Notes: generated by a model from the letters alone, not told the origin. A stretch of DNA of 54,533 nt from Grammothele lineata (GCA_002150815.3 NDFF03000097.1:1-54533), one strand, 5' to 3'; shown: positions 34,134 to 47,327, counted from the first letter of the stretch. Translations and numbers: made by a program.

Positions 34134-34911
34134 ACTCTGTCTGCTACTAACACCTATATGCGAGAATGAGGGGCGGGATGTGATAGAATGTCGACCATCC
34201 TGCGAATCTTAAACATCACTATGCGGACTACCAAGAGTGGGGGAAATCATAATGCATCAACTTACGGGGTCGCCTGCAGTCAGCTTCGTGTTCATGTCGA
34301 CGCAGCGTGTAATGTAGCTACACCGTTAACCTTCCTTCGAGAGCGCAGCAGTTCAAGGGACGTGACTGTAGGGCTGGAGGGAGGAAAAGACTTGAGAACG
34401 GCGTTGGCATGGGCGAACTGAAGTTTTGGTCTTCTCACAGCGCGCGCGCATAATACAAGCATTGTGATCTAGTATCACGATGAGCGGCGTCTGGAGTCCA
34501 GACTTTCGAGCTCTACATCAAAACGCTGCTAAATGGAGTACAAGTCATCCCCGAAAAGGATACTTGAAGCAGTCGACACGGCTACTAAGTCATAAATTGA
34601 TAGTTAGAACTAGGACTAGTACTGATAGCCGAGGCCAGTAAGCAACATCTGTATTGACTCACTCGTCATACGAAAGTACACAGTCCTGAAAGGACATCTA
34701 TGTGCGGAATCAGTGTAGTCGTTGGCATCGATGAGCGCCCGATGCAGAAAAGACTGGAGAATGTTGCGAATCAGGAGGGGTTGGAGAAGAGAGCGCGCGT
34801 CATGGACAAACCCGACAGGATTATGTAAATGCGCTCGGTTGACCGAGTAAATGTGAAAGCTTACTTCACCAATAAGGGCCTTATAAGCAATTGGTGCGCG
34901 AAACAGGAAGT
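34134..34911. other. Intergenic between divergent DUF6535 copy 2 and the START gene
   Basis: No gene seen. It is AT-richer than its surroundings. An imperfect inverted repeat (CATTGTGAT / ATCACGATG) lies near 34461-34485. Near the right edge are a CCAAT pentamer (about 34869) and a TTATAAG (about 34881), plausible core promoter elements for the START gene. Confidence 0.45.
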
Positions 34912-37900
34912 ATGACGCCAGCGCCTTCGAAGAGCCTCCTTGTGCTCACCGCGGCCGTCGGCGGCGCTGAAGCTCTCTTCCCCAAAGCTTCCTCTTCCGA
35001 CCTCCCCTTAACGCCGCCGCTCACCCTCACGATCATCGCCTTGGCTCTGGACGACTAGTGACACCTTACAGATCGGCAGTGCCCTCGTGAGGTCAACGTG
35101 TCCCCTCCTCACGTGTCCTTGATCAGCTCCGGCACGTCCTCCACGACGCCCACCCAGGGTTTTCAATCCACGATATTCACGACAGCTTACGAACGCACAC
35201 GATGGATGGGGCTAGGCGAGTGCATATGAGCTAGTTGGCATAGCGAAGGCTCATAGGGGTCTGGTCAGACTTCATCAATCGTGGTACGACGCCCTCGACG
35301 GCGCACAAGCACATTTCCGCCAGCTCCTCACCTCCCATGCGTCGTCGGAATGGAAACGCGTTCCGGTAGCCAACGATGCCACTTCCCCTACTAGCAAAGG
35401 CAAGGCCCGCGCATCCAGCATGCCAGAGCTTACCGATGTCATCATTCACCGCCGAGCGAGCAAATCCAGCGAGAACGTCTATAGGGCGGTCCTTGAAGTG
35501 CCAGTTGGCGATGAACCTACCCCTTTAGGCGCATACAAGTCTGTCCTAATTACCCCGGAGTTGCGGAAGGAGTGGGATCCTGCGGTGGAAGGAGCGCAGC
35601 TGCTGGAGATGTTTGACCAAGCGACGCGCATCTCGAAGGTCAACTTTTCGCTTGGCTGGCCAGCAAAGTGAGTCGCATACAACCCTCCGTTTTGGCCTCC
35701 AACCAACCCTTGTACAGTCCCCGCGATGCAGTCACCATCTCGCGCACGTTCAACGACGCCACCACGTTGATTGACATCTCTACATCCCTTCCACGTTCTC
35801 CAGATGAGCCAACCTTCCTCCGCCCATCCCCACCATACGTACGGTCAGACGTAGGACGTACGTTCACTTGTCGACTTCATCTTGCGTGTGCTGACATGTT
35901 GCAGTCTTCGCGTGGTGCATACAGCGCATACAACCACAGTCGAACGAGCAAACACAGCGTTCAAGCCCCTCGAAGCTGCGCATCACATGTTTCTGGCAGC
36001 ACAACTTCAGATTAGTCTGGAGCTTCAATTCGAACTCTAGCCTTGCTCAACAGCTTAGTGCCATGACTGTCGGGCTTTACAAGACCGTTCAACAACGACA
36101 AGCCCGTGTTCCCCTATTGACGGGATTCGGGAACGGTGTCTCCATCGAACGCGTACGGTTCGCCATAGACCGCGAAGCGTTGACAGTAGATTACTCTATC
36201 GTTCCCGAAGATGAAGACCATCCTTCACAAACGGCAGAGCAGAACCTTGAGCAACTTCATACCCTCCGGGAAGTTCGCCGTCTCACACGTTCCGTCGAGT
36301 TCTCTCTCCCTTCGGCTCATGGGTGGGACGTCCAACTTTCGACGAGGGGGTCTTCAGATGAAGTTTCCCAACTTCCTTGGACAGCTCACGCAACTCGCGC
36401 CGCGATCTCCTCCCCCGTGTCTGACGCACCATCTGCCGAGCAACCAAAGTTCACGTTCGCTGTCAAACATGCGTCACTACCTAACGATCACTCTGTGCTC
36501 AAAGTTCGCGTTACTATCGAACTGTCCGGCCCTTCTAACGGACTACGCCTCAACGGGATCCCACAGCCTATCGAGGAACTCGAGCTCCGCAATCCTGCGT
36601 CCTTCTTCGTCTCCGAGGCGATGTTCCAAGATGCGTCGAGCATGGCCGAACACAGTTTGCATAACACGCAATCTTCGGTCGCTACCGGTGCGACGAGTAC
36701 CTCCCGTGCCTCCACAGTTGCCGAGCGCCCTCAGCTCTCTCGAACTCAGACCGAAAGATCAGCCGCCGCGGAGAAATCTATCCTTTCTCGTGTAAAGCGC
36801 AATTACATATACTTTTCGTCGCTGTTGCAAGAGCCCGAAGCGAAGTGGAAGCAGAGTACGATCTCAGTTTCACCGGTGGCGAGGTGGTCACTAATCTGTT
36901 TGTAGCTGTGGAAGCACGCGGTGTATCTGTTTCTCAGCTGGACTCCATCGACCCAACTTTGGTCGTCTACCGCGCTGAGGCGACGTTCGTAGGCATTAGC
37001 TTATGGGATCTGTATGCTGCAATCACAACGCCAGGTGCACGGGCGTATTGGGACAAACAGTATGAAGATGCCGTTCTCCTTGAGGACGTCAACGAACTGA
37101 CGGAGCTGTGGCACTACAAGACGAAACCTGCGTGGCCGGTTAAGTAGGTAGTCTAACCGATATGCCGATTACCCCTGCTTATGCCACCAACAGTGGGCGA
37201 GACATGGTCGTTCTAAAGACTGTTTACAAGTCCCCAACGACAATACATCTGTTCGCGTTTTCGGCAGACGACCCAAACCTCTTCCCCCAGATCCCTTCCG
37301 CAGATCCGAACGTTATTCGCACACAGGTCGATCTACAGGGCTGGGCTATCGAGGCACTGTCGCCGAATACCACCCTCGTCACGTTGCTCGAACAATCAGA
37401 TCCCAAGGGCTGGTCGAACAAGGCGTCGATTCCTCAACAGATGATCACCGCCGTTGCCGGTATCGGCGAGTTCGCGATCAAGTGCGGTGGACCGCCCGTG
37501 GTCACTCGTCTCGAGAGCGGGAAGGTCAACCAACTGCGGTACGACCACGACCGCTCCAGCTTCCGCGTTGAGTATGAAGGCTGCGCCAAGCGTCGCACCG
37601 CCAGCGGTGGTGGCGACGGCCGAGTGACCTTGTCGCAGTTGCCGGTCATCGAGTGCGAGGTCCGTTGCGACCTCGACACCTGGGCGTCCTCGTTGGACAT
37701 CGTCGTCGACCCCCCGCCACAGGGGATTGCCGCGCTTCGTCGCCATCGCTTCTCCTCCGGGGGCGGTGGCCTCTGGCTAACGATCACCCATGACGCGGTT
37801 TTCTCCGAGCAAGAGCGCCTCCAAGTCATCGTCCGAAGAGGTCCCGGGAGCGCGCCGAAGGACAAGGGGCTGGTCATGATCAACGGGGCCAAGATCGACG

Positions 37901-40900
37901 TCGACGTCGAGGAGATGCCAGAACGCGAGGCGAAGAACTTGATGAAGCAGAAGCGCGTTAAGCCGACGCGCGTCCCTCTGGACCAGCCGCCGGTGCTCGG
38001 CGTCATCCGCCGACGGAGGGCGGAGTGGGACGCGGACAAGGACAGCCAGGCTGCCGAGAACGGGAACGGGACCGACGGTGGGAGCGGGAAGTCGTCGACG
38101 CCACCTTCGCCCTCGACGACGACGTTTACGACCTCTCAGCCCACATTCGCGACGTCGTTCTCCAAGTTCTTCACATATGCAGTGGAGCAGACGACGTCGG
38201 CGACGCAGCAGGCCGTTGCTGCCATCTCGCCTGCGATGGCCGGAGGCGACGATGCCATTCCCTCGTCCTCGAAGCTTCCCATGCAGTACGCGCTCGATGC
38301 TCTCGCTTTCGTCCAAGACCTCCATGCCGGCCCGACTGGGGAGGGATGGACGGTTGTCAGCGAGAAGGACTTCCCGGTGCACCGCAAGCCGTTCCCGGAA
38401 ATATCACCTGTTATTCCTGTGCACAAGGGACAGAAGGTCATCGAGGGTGTTGCCGCGGAGGAGGTCGCGTCGGTCCTAACGAGCTACGACTGCCGTAAGC
38501 AGTGGGACACGCGCTTTGACTCAGTCAGCGTGCTCGAGGCGTATGGTGCAGACGCGCATACGGCGTTCGTCGTCATGAAGGGCGGGTTTCCTTTCCGCGA
38601 CCGCGGTTTCTACCTCGCGTCGCTCATCGCGCGCGGGACGGCCCCTGCACCGTCTTCGCGGAGGAACACGGTGGACGTAGAGCAGATGTCGAGCGAGGCC
38701 CACAGCCGGTCTGCGATCTTTTGCGTCTCGGCATCGTTTTCGCCAGACTCGGTCAGCCAGTTTGAGGCGAGCAAGTACAACACGTACTCCCTCCCGGTCG
38801 GACGCGTCTTCCTGGATGCGTGGATACTGGAGACGCTCGATCCGTACTCGGCCGAGAATTACGCGATCCCCTCGACACGGTGCACACGCGTTCTGGCGGT
38901 CGACTACGCAGGGTCTATCCCAGCCGCCATGAACTCCATGATTAACGGCATGCTCCCAAAGACGATCCTCGCCGTGGAGAGCTACGTCAAGAGCCTATCA
39001 CCTTCGCCCCTAATCCGGCTTCCTTCCGCGGGCTTCATCCTCGCGCCGTCTCCAGAGGACAAGCTCAGGACACAACAGATGTGGACGCTGCGCCGCCGAG
39101 ACCCGTCCCGCACGTTCCTCGCGGCGACGTTCGACCCTACGACCAAGGTGTACTCGGCGTTGATGATCCTTGACGGCTCGGCGAGTCTCGCACCCCCGCC
39201 TGCAAAGGAAGATCGCACGCCTAGGCCGAGCCGTATCGTTTCTACCCAGGCGTCGCCGGCCCCTGACGCCCCGCCCTCGCCACAGCCGGAGCAGGCCGGC
39301 GAGCGCGCAAGCCCGAGTGCGAGTCCCAGCCCGAGTGTGAGCGCAGCGGATATAAGCGCGTCTGAGAGCCGCATCCGCGCCGCGCGCTCGCGCAGCCCAC
39401 GCGCGCGGGATACGGGGCGCGCGGCGACGATGTTCACGACGCGGGGCGAGGTGCGGCACCCGGTGGACCTGCTCGTGGGGGAGCTGATCGTGGACTCGAA
39501 GCTCTACCCGGGTGGGTACGAGGTGCTTTTACGCTCACGTGTCGAGAAGGGCGAGAAGGGACAGCTCGCGCTCCCCTCCCCTTCTACTCCTGCGACCAAC
39601 GATACCGACGAGGGTGCGCTGCCCATCGCATGCACGGCGTACACGCTCCCGCCCTCCCCTCTCCACTCTGCGGGGCTGCACGCGGACCGGCCTCCACGGC
39701 ACCTGCTGCGCTTCGCGCTGCCGACGGCGCAGTTCCAGGTGTCGACGATCGTAGACCCACTCACGGGCGAGACGCGCGGCGCACCGCCGAAGCCGCAGTG
39801 GCTGCTCGCGCTCGAGGACGGGCGCGCGGTTATCGACGTGTGCGTGCGGCCCGCCCCTGCGCCCTCCGTCTCCGTCTCTGCGACGGGCTCGATGCGGAGG
39901 AAGTCGATCGGGGCAGCAGCAGCAGCAGCGGGGGCGAAGAAGTCAACAGCGACGGTGAACGTGACGGTGGACGGGAAGCAGGGCGCGGTGGGGGTGATGA
40001 GCGAAAAGGAGGCGCTGACGGCGCTCGGGCGGGACGAGCTGCTGGACGGGCGTGCGGCGAAGACGGACGTGCTCGCGCGGTGAGTACCGAGTGTCCGTTC
40101 GTTCGTCCACGCAGCGTTAGGCTCCGGTTCCCCGCTTCTACCTTCGCGCGCGCAGGCGGCGCCAGGTCATCTCCGGGACGCCGCGCCGCGCTTGGGCGCG
40201 GGCTCTTACGGCATAGAGTGTGCTGACAAGCTGACGTTTTCCTTTTTCCTTTTTGCCGTTGTCGCGCCCGCGCGCACGGCGGACAGGTCGGTGTCCGCGG
40301 AGGAGCAGATCCCGTCCGAGCTGCAGGCCCCGCTCGCGGTCGCGCGGCACCTTCTCGTCGCGCCTGCCCTACCTGGGACTGGGCCCGCGCCTTCGCCTGC
40401 ACCAGAAGAGGGCGAGAAGGACGGGGCTGGGGGCGCCCTGGCGGAGGCGAAGGAGGAAAGTGGTGAGGTGAGTGGTGAGGCTGTTTCCCGCGTGTGGGCG
40501 TGTGGTGCGCCACTAGTGTCCGTCGAGTGTTTACTGACGTTGAAAATGGTCTCGCGCCGCCCCCTTCGCGCGTTTCCTTTTTGTTTCCTTTTCAATGCCC
40601 CTCCAGTCGCGCCCAGGGACGCCCCTCCCGACGCCCCTCGAAGGCCCAGCAGCAGCGGAAGGCGGGGCGAGCGGGCTGATGCGCTTCCTGAACGGGTACA
40701 CGCAGCACCCGCTGCTCAAGTTCAGCGCGGGGAGCCGGTCGAGCGCGCTCCTGAGCCCGATCGTGTCCGGGTTCGGGAGCGGGAGCGGGGAGGGCGCGGG
40801 GGCCGGTTCGCACGCCGCGCCGCCCCAGGACGGGCCGGGCGCGGGCTTGGGCGGGGGTGCGAGCGAGAACGGGGCTGCGACGCAAGTCGGGGCGCGAGAT

Positions 40901-41134
40901 CACGCGAGGGTGTACCCGCTGGGGACGGTGCTGGTGGTCGCGCTCATCGCGTTCCTCGTCGGGAGCCTGTTGCGGTCGTTGGTGTCCCCTGCGGACTTTA
41001 TCTACGTCGTCGCGGACGCGGGCGAGGTCGAGCGCGGGGCGGAGACGGGGTGGCGCGAGATCAGGAGGCTGTTCGAGGTCAAGTACGTCGTTGGGGGGTG
41101 GGACTTCCAGGTTGCTGTCGTCAGGAGGCATTAA
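34912..41134 (+). CDS. Giant three-START-domain protein with C-terminal membrane anchor
   Basis: Confident exons are 35216-35667, 35718-35857, 35905-36855, 36906-37143, 37194-40079, 40287-40467 and 40607-41134, giving 1791 residues in one frame. The first exon is unresolved; an ATG at 34912 with a donor near 34942 is only a suggestion. Three START-like lipid-binding modules are apparent. The first is about residues 1-290 (LITPELRKEWDPAVEGAQLL, NPRDAVTISRTF). The second is about 500-720 (GISLWDLYAAITTPGARAYW, GRDMVVLKTVYKSPTTIHLF). The third is about 965-1200 (GWTVVSEKDFPVHRK, DCRKQWDTRFDSVSVLEAYG, PFRDRGFYLA, SIPAAMNSMINGMLPK). A Ser/Pro-rich linker with Arg-Ser clusters follows, then a membrane span near 1718-1740 (LGTVLVVALIAFLVGSLLRS) and a ~50 residue tail. 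The layout suggests a membrane-anchored lipid sensor or transfer protein; the ligand is unknown. START assignment is by motif pattern, not alignment. Confidence 0.85.
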
Positions 41135-42554
41135 GCTTTCCTTGGCCTTGCGGGAGAGGTGTTCTAGTGCTCTTTTTTGAATACGCGTGCGCGGTTGGGT
41201 ACTGTTCGTAGTAATGTCTGCGCGGGGCAGTGTATAGTCTACGTTACTGTTGTGGTATAATCTAGTGTACATCTCAGAGGCTAGGCGACGACCCGTTGAT
41301 ACTCACCCCTCTGACGGAACTTGAGAGGTGAGTTTAGCTCCCTCACGGTCACCATGAATACTGATATCGAGGTACTTGTTAGAACCAGCGGAACTCAGTT
41401 GTGCGCGCAGGCTACGCCGGTACTAGGCTGGCTCGATCGCACGTTACTTGACCGACCAGTCAGTAATCGTTCTGCATTAAAGAGCTCAGCCATCATGAAA
41501 GCAAAATCAGTCCGAGGTGCCCAGGTCGTAACCGTCAGAAGCTGTGCAGTCATATGTATCCCTTGTCCTTGCCTTGTCCCCACTGGCAGGTAGTGGCATC
41601 CCTGCGTCGCCTTCTTCCACTCTTCCCACGACGTGCGCTTGCAATGAAAGCCTATCTTTCAGTACTTACGCAACTCGGTGTGCACGGACGAGTCGGGCGT
41701 GGCGCAGCGCCGGGAGAACGGTGTTTCTCAGAAAGCCGAGGCGGGCGATGTTCCGGAACCGACAGAGTCCCTAGGTGCTTTATGCCTGTCTAGCGTTGTC
41801 GCGGGGCCGACACAAAGCAGTTGTTGCAAGACACAGCTTGCGGTGCGGCGCGGAGGGGAAGCGCGAGTGCGGTGGACGCGCGCGCGATCGCGAGGCATGC
41901 CGCTGCGTGCGCAGCGCTTATACTTGTGTGCACGCGCTGGGGCGGAGAGGCCTCGCGCGCGGCGAGGTGGGGCTGGGTGCGAGCGTGGCCTCTGGCGCAG
42001 GGCGGATGCAGCGAGGCAGGCGCGTTCTGGACTAAGGTGTGGGAGAAGGTTCAGGGGACGGCGAGCGAGAGAGGCCGGAGAGGGCAGGGTGGGCGGAGGA
42101 GCGGAGGGCGGGGCGGGCGCCTGCGTGCCGGGGGCGTTTGTTTGTGCTTGCGTGAGAGAGAGCAAGCGCCGGGGACGCCTCGGGGCTTGCGTCGGGCGTG
42201 TGGGTCGCTTCCAGCTTGCCTCTCCCCCGCCAGCTTCTTCCCTTCTCAGGCGATACCATCGTCCTCCTCCCGCCCCTCCACATCACCGCCCGCCCTCGAC
42301 CCCCGACGCTCGCCCGACAACCCGCAGCAACGCCCTCACACGCTCTCTCATCCCGCCCCCACCCCCAGCTATCGCCCTCAAGCCCGCTTCCATCCCCCCG
42401 CTCGCCCCCATCGCCCCGCCTCCCCCGCACCTCCCGCGATCCGTCGTCGGCTCTATCGCTGCTGCGCGAGGTCCGTTCTCTACCCAGTGTACTCACCGGC
42501 ACCCGCCTCATCACCTGCCCCCATCTCCCAGATAGGCCGCTAGACGCGCACGAC
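41135..42554. other. Intergenic and leader of the LisH gene
   Basis: No gene seen. From about 42225 to 42545 the plus strand is strongly C-rich with few G, typical of the transcribed leader of highly expressed basidiomycete genes, and it ends at the LisH gene start. The 41.8-42.2 kb part is GC-rich with compositionally open frames only. Confidence 0.5.
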
Positions 42555-45500
42555 ATGGCCACCGATGTTGCAACGGCTAACGCCGACAACCAGCATCCCC
42601 CGCCCCCACAGGGCGGGGACCCCTCCATTCAGTGGGATGGCGACAGAATGTACGTGTCCTCCTTGCTTTGCTTCGTCTACTTTCCCCCGTTTGCTTTGTC
42701 CCGCCTGCCCCATGGGGAGTAGATGGCATTGCCTTTCGCTACCTCAGTTGGTCTTAATGGTGTAACTTTTCCTTGACGGTGCTGGCATCGTCTTATTTCG
42801 TCTTCTCCTGCTTCGTCTATGGCGTGGAATTGGCGGGAACGGCGAGGAAAGGCGTCTTAAGATGCATTAAGACGACCAGTTCGCCGTTCATTCCCCCTTC
42901 CCATTATTGCCTCCTCCCGCTTGTTGTTCCTGCCTCCTCCCGCTTACCATTGCTCCCTTCTCCCGCTCGCTCCCGTTTATCGCTCTTTCCTTTCATTTCC
43001 TTGTTCCTGTATCCCCCCCGGCTCCCGTCTACTGCACGTTTTCCACCAGTGACCGTCCATTGCACCTATCGCCTCCTCCCGCCTGTTATCCCTCCCGTCC
43101 GTCGTCCTAGTCCTTCTGTCGCTCATGCCTGCATATCCCTTGTCCCTGTTTACCCCTCGCTCCCGTCTACCGCTCGCTTCCCTGCATCCCTTGTTTCTGT
43201 ATATTCGTCGACCACGCCCTCCACCATGATTCCATCCTTCACTCCTCACTCCCGTCTATGTTTCCCACCGGTCTGTCGCCTCCGCTCACACCCCCTCTTG
43301 CACGCATAGGTTCAATATCTACATATACGACTATTGCCTCAAGCGCGGGTTCCGCAAGACTGCCCACGAACTCATGAATGAGGCCCAAATTCCGCCTACT
43401 TCGACCCCTCCAATAAACGCTAAGCAGGGCCTTCTCTTCGAGTACGTCCCGCCTTTCTCTACCTCTCGCTTCTACTATGCTGTTCAGACCAATTGGATGG
43501 GGTGAGTGGTGGATAACACGGTGCTTGCCGCGATGTCAGCGACCCACGCCGTAACAGCGGTGTGGGGAGATCTTGGGGATGGCATATTGGCAGCAGACTG
43601 GGAGGGTTCTCAATTTACGGGCGATTTTCGGCAATTTTTGGTCTGAACAGTATAGAATGGTCTCCCGTTTCGCTTTGGATTTGGTTCTCATTAGCTCGCG
43701 CAGATGGTGGAGTGTTTTCTGGGTTCTTTTCACCGCAAAGAGCAGCGGTACAGGTCCGGAAGACGCGTTGTTGTACACGCAGGTACGTCCACTCCGCCCA
43801 CGTTCACTCCGAGATCGGCGGTCCGAGCCATGTTCCAGCATCAAACACAGGCTGCTCAGGCCGCCCAGGCCCAGAAGCAGGCCCGTCCGACCCACCCCGG
43901 TCAGCCCACCACGCACACTCAACCTCCCAACGCACGGTATGCCCCCAACGGTGTCCGCGCACCACCCCAGGCGGGCCCCCAGCCCAACGGCGTCGGCCCG
44001 CACCCTCCCCCACAGAGCGGGCCGCTCCCTAACGGTACGCAAAGCGCAGTACCGTACCTCGGGAACGCGCCTCAGCCCAACGGTGTCCCTGGGCCCTCGA
44101 CGGGTCATCCCGGTGGGCCCGCGCCGCCGCCTGGCCAGGGGATGGCGCCGTTCATGTCTGGGCAACGGCCAGTCGCGCCGCAGGGAGGTCAGGGACCGCG
44201 CCCCGGGGTGAACGGGGCGCCGTTCCCGTCGCCGACGATGGCGCACTCGCCGCCTCAGGGTCCCGGCCCCGGTCCTGGTCAAGGTCCTGGTCCCGGGGGT
44301 GCGCAGCCGGGTCCGGGCGGGATGGCGGGGGGCGCGGTGGGGACGAACGCGCCGCTGACGCAGATGCGGGGCGGAGGGATGCTCCCTCCGAACGGGCCCC
44401 CGGGACAGATGCCGGGCGCGCCGCCGCCGCAGGGACAGGCGCCGCCGGGCGCGTTCCCGCAGCAGCAGCAGCTCGGGCGGTCGCCGAGCGGACCGAACTC
44501 GCCCGCGGGGAGCAACATGCCTGGGCAGAGCCCGTCGATGGCGAACAGGGTGCCGCCGGGGATGGTGCCGGCGAACCTGGGGATGGAGCTGAGCAGGATC
44601 CCGCCGCAGGCTTTGATGACGATCAAGGTGGAGATGGGGATCGGGGAGAAGGACATGGCGCAGACGACGCTGGAGGAGAAGGTGCGCGGTTTTACTGGCT
44701 CTCGTTTTTCGACGTGCTCCGCCGACGGTGCCTTGGTCCGCCCCTTAGCAACAAATCGTCACGCTGTTCCGACGTAGGATGGCTATGTCTGGGCCGCCGA
44801 TGGGGCCACCCGGGTCTGGGGGAATGCAGCAGCCGCCGTCGAGCCTGCGGAACAGCCAGCTACCGCCGGGGGCGCATCAGCAGCCCGGGCAGCCGGGGAT
44901 GCCGCCGCAGGGTGGCCCGAACGCACAGCAGCGAGCGGGGAAGCGGACGAGCAGCTCGCCTGGGCAGGAGGTACGTCTGCGCTTGGTATCGTGGACGCGG
45001 GCTAACGCGCTGACGAACGGTGCTTCGAATTCTTACAGCCCGACCAATTGCCGAAGAACGACGGGTCGCCGAACGGGCCCAAGCGCGCGCGGCGGTCGCC
45101 TCCTGGCGCGGAGGGTTCGCAGCAGGGGCAGCCTCAGCAGCAGGGACAGCAGCCGATGTACCCCCTGCAGCCGCAGGGCGGGCCGCCCCCACAGCAGATG
45201 CAGCCGCCGATGGGCCCCGCTCCGGGCCAGATGCGCCCGCCAATGGGCATGGGCGGGTTCGGGGGTCCACCGATGGCGGGCCTCGCGAATCCCGGGATGA
45301 TGCACTCGATGGGCACCCCTCAAATGAGCCCGATGAACCCGTCGATGAACCCGCCGATGATGGGAGGTCCGCCTGGGGGGATGGCGAACACGTCGCAGAT
45401 GCAACAGGTACGCTCCGTTCGCTGCTTTTAAGAGCGTCGTGCGCGGGTTGGACTAATGTAACGATGCCCTCGCGGGCTGGACAGTATCGCCAGACGATGG

Positions 45501-46126
45501 TCTCCGCCCACAAGCAGCCGCACCTACAGCCACAACAGCTTGCTGGGGGCATCGGGTCGCCCTCTGCGGACGGCGCAGGGATGCCTCCACAGGGCCGCAT
45601 GCCCCCTGGGAAGCCGATGGCGGGCATGCCGCCCCCGCCGTCGCCCGCGATGGCACCCAAAGTACCCGGGGGCCCGAAGCAGGAAGACGGTCCCGGAGGG
45701 CGCATCGACGCGTCCCCACAGAACGCTGCCGCAGGTATCCCAGGTCCAGGCCCAGGACAGGGAGGCCCACCACAGTCGACGCCAACTCCCGCGCCGCACA
45801 CCCCCAACGCGGGCCCGGGTGGACCGGGAGGGATGGCGGCACCGTCGCCCTCCGCGATCCTCAACGCCGCGGGGACGCCGACGATGGCGAACCAGCACCC
45901 CCCTCCTGCGCCTCCCGCGCCCCCGCAGCCGCCGTCGACGGGCGCGATGGTCGGCGGGCTCGTCCCGGGAGGCGTCGGGGGTGACGGGGGCGGGGGCCTC
46001 GACGCGTTCGGGGGGCTCGACTTCGGCGCGGGCCTGGGCGACTTCGACCCGAGCCTCTTCAACGGCGACGCGAGCATCAACTTTGAGCGCGACTTTGCGG
46101 CCTGGTTCGACCCTGAGAACGCGTGA
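42555..46126 (+). CDS. LisH-domain transcription regulator, Flo8-like
   Basis: Seven exons (42555-42649, 43310-43441, 43704-43782, 43839-44681, 44749-44970, 45039-45407, 45485-46126) encode 793 residues. The N-terminal LisH domain, about residues 33-60, reads FNIYIYDYCLKRGFRKTAHE, followed by NAKQGLLFEWWSVFWVLF and TAKSSGTGPEDA. This is the LUFS/LisH arrangement of Flo8, Som1, LEUNIG and SSBP proteins, which dimerise and recruit partner regulators. The remaining ~690 residues are low complexity, rich in Pro, Gly, Gln and Met, interrupted by a conserved-looking helix at the exon 4/5 junction (EKDMAQTTLEEK, QQIVTLFRRRMAMSG). The C-terminus ends in an acidic-aromatic block (DFDPSLFNGDASINFERD), a good activation-domain candidate. 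In yeasts Flo8 acts under cAMP/PKA and controls filamentation; a role in morphogenesis here is inference. The first intron is 660 nt and the second 262 nt. Confidence 0.93.
42995..43265. repeat. Degenerate pyrimidine-rich repeat inside the first intron of the LisH gene
   Basis: CTCCCGTCTA recurs near 43022, 43160 and 43248, with related CTCCCGCT and CTCCCGTTTA copies before them. The segments starting about 42999 and 43138 align over roughly 40 bases (CCTTGTTCCTGTAT... and CCTTGTCCCTGTTT...), giving a period near 140 bp. It explains much of the unusual intron length. Confidence 0.5.
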
Positions 46127-47327
46127 GCCCCCTCCCTTGCCGGGTGTGGGGTGCGGGGAAGACTTTGGCAACACGAGCGCGACGGGAGGCCGGCCCGGAT
46201 GTGGTCCGTGCGTTGGCGCTTGCAGCTCGCGCACGGACGCACGGAGGCTTTTCCCGTCCGTCGGCGAGCGGGCGAGTTCGCTCGCGGCTCATCGCCGTTG
46301 TCTCCATTGCGTCGGCTTGTCCGTTGGTTCGTGGACGATCATATTTATGATAAAAAGTGTCGAGAGCCTTCCGGCTCCCTGCGCCCCCGCCACTGTGCCT
46401 GCCTCTTCGAATGCGCCGACGTTGGCTCGGCGTTCGTCCGTCATTGCTCTGCTCTTCCCCGATTTCTCCTTCTACCCGCCCTTGGGTTCCTTGCTGCCGT
46501 CGTCCTGCGGGCATACCCGTAACCCACTCTCTCACCTCGCCGTTAGCTTTACTCTCAAACACACCACCGCACCTTGCTCCTCTCCCTACCCCTCCCTCCA
46601 TCCCCTCTCCCTATCTGCCCTACCGCCCCACACTGCTCCTGCCCGTCCGCTGTCGACCTGTTGTTATATAAGTACCCCACAGCTGCACCGTACCCGTACC
46701 CTACCCCGCTCGCCGTGTTTTCTAGCCCGTGCCCCGCCTCTCTCCCCCCCCGTAGTTAGTAGTTCTCTGCTCGCCTCTTTTTCTCTACCGCTACCTCTAC
46801 ACCAGTACCTCTCTCGCCTCTCATCTCGTCTCCCATCTCTCCTCTGTGTCTCAATGTCTCCACCACCGCCTACCGTCTGCCGTCTGCCGTCTTGTACACT
46901 GCCCAACTGCCCAACTGCCCTGCTCGCCTCTTGCATCCCCGCGTGTCCGTTAGTTTGTTAGCTAGCTCGTCTCCCGCTGCCGGTCCTGCGCCATGCCTCT
47001 CGCTCCTCAGCGAGAGGCATGGTGGAGTGGGACGTGTGGTAACCGGTTTTCCTTCGCTCCGCTTAGCCTCGGCCTCGGATGGAATGCATTGCTGCTCTTT
47101 ATTTTTCTCTATCACTTTCCCTTCCGTCCGCGTGAGCGCCAGGCGCCATGATCAGCTTGGTGTGTGCCTTCCATGCTCTCTCGCCATACAAACTCGACGT
47201 GAGCTGACGCTGACTTGACGTAAGTCGGATTCAAGGTTGCGCGACGATTGATAGGATGCCCGTCGGTCCCGCGGGCGCTGGCACTGACAGCTGCAATCGG
47301 TGGCCGGTGGCTTCCGTGTGATGCACA
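46127..47327. other. 3' flank of the LisH gene, no gene seen
   Basis: Pyrimidine-rich plus strand with compositionally open frames only. It contains the strong hairpin at 46991-47022. Confidence 0.55.
46991..47022. repeat. Perfect 14-bp inverted repeat with 4-nt loop
   Basis: The left arm is CCATGCCTCTCGCT, the loop CCTC and the right arm AGCGAGAGGCATGG. All 14 pairs are Watson-Crick, and a G-T wobble plus a C-G pair can extend the stem. It lies about 870 bp downstream of the LisH gene stop, in otherwise featureless sequence. Confidence 0.9.
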
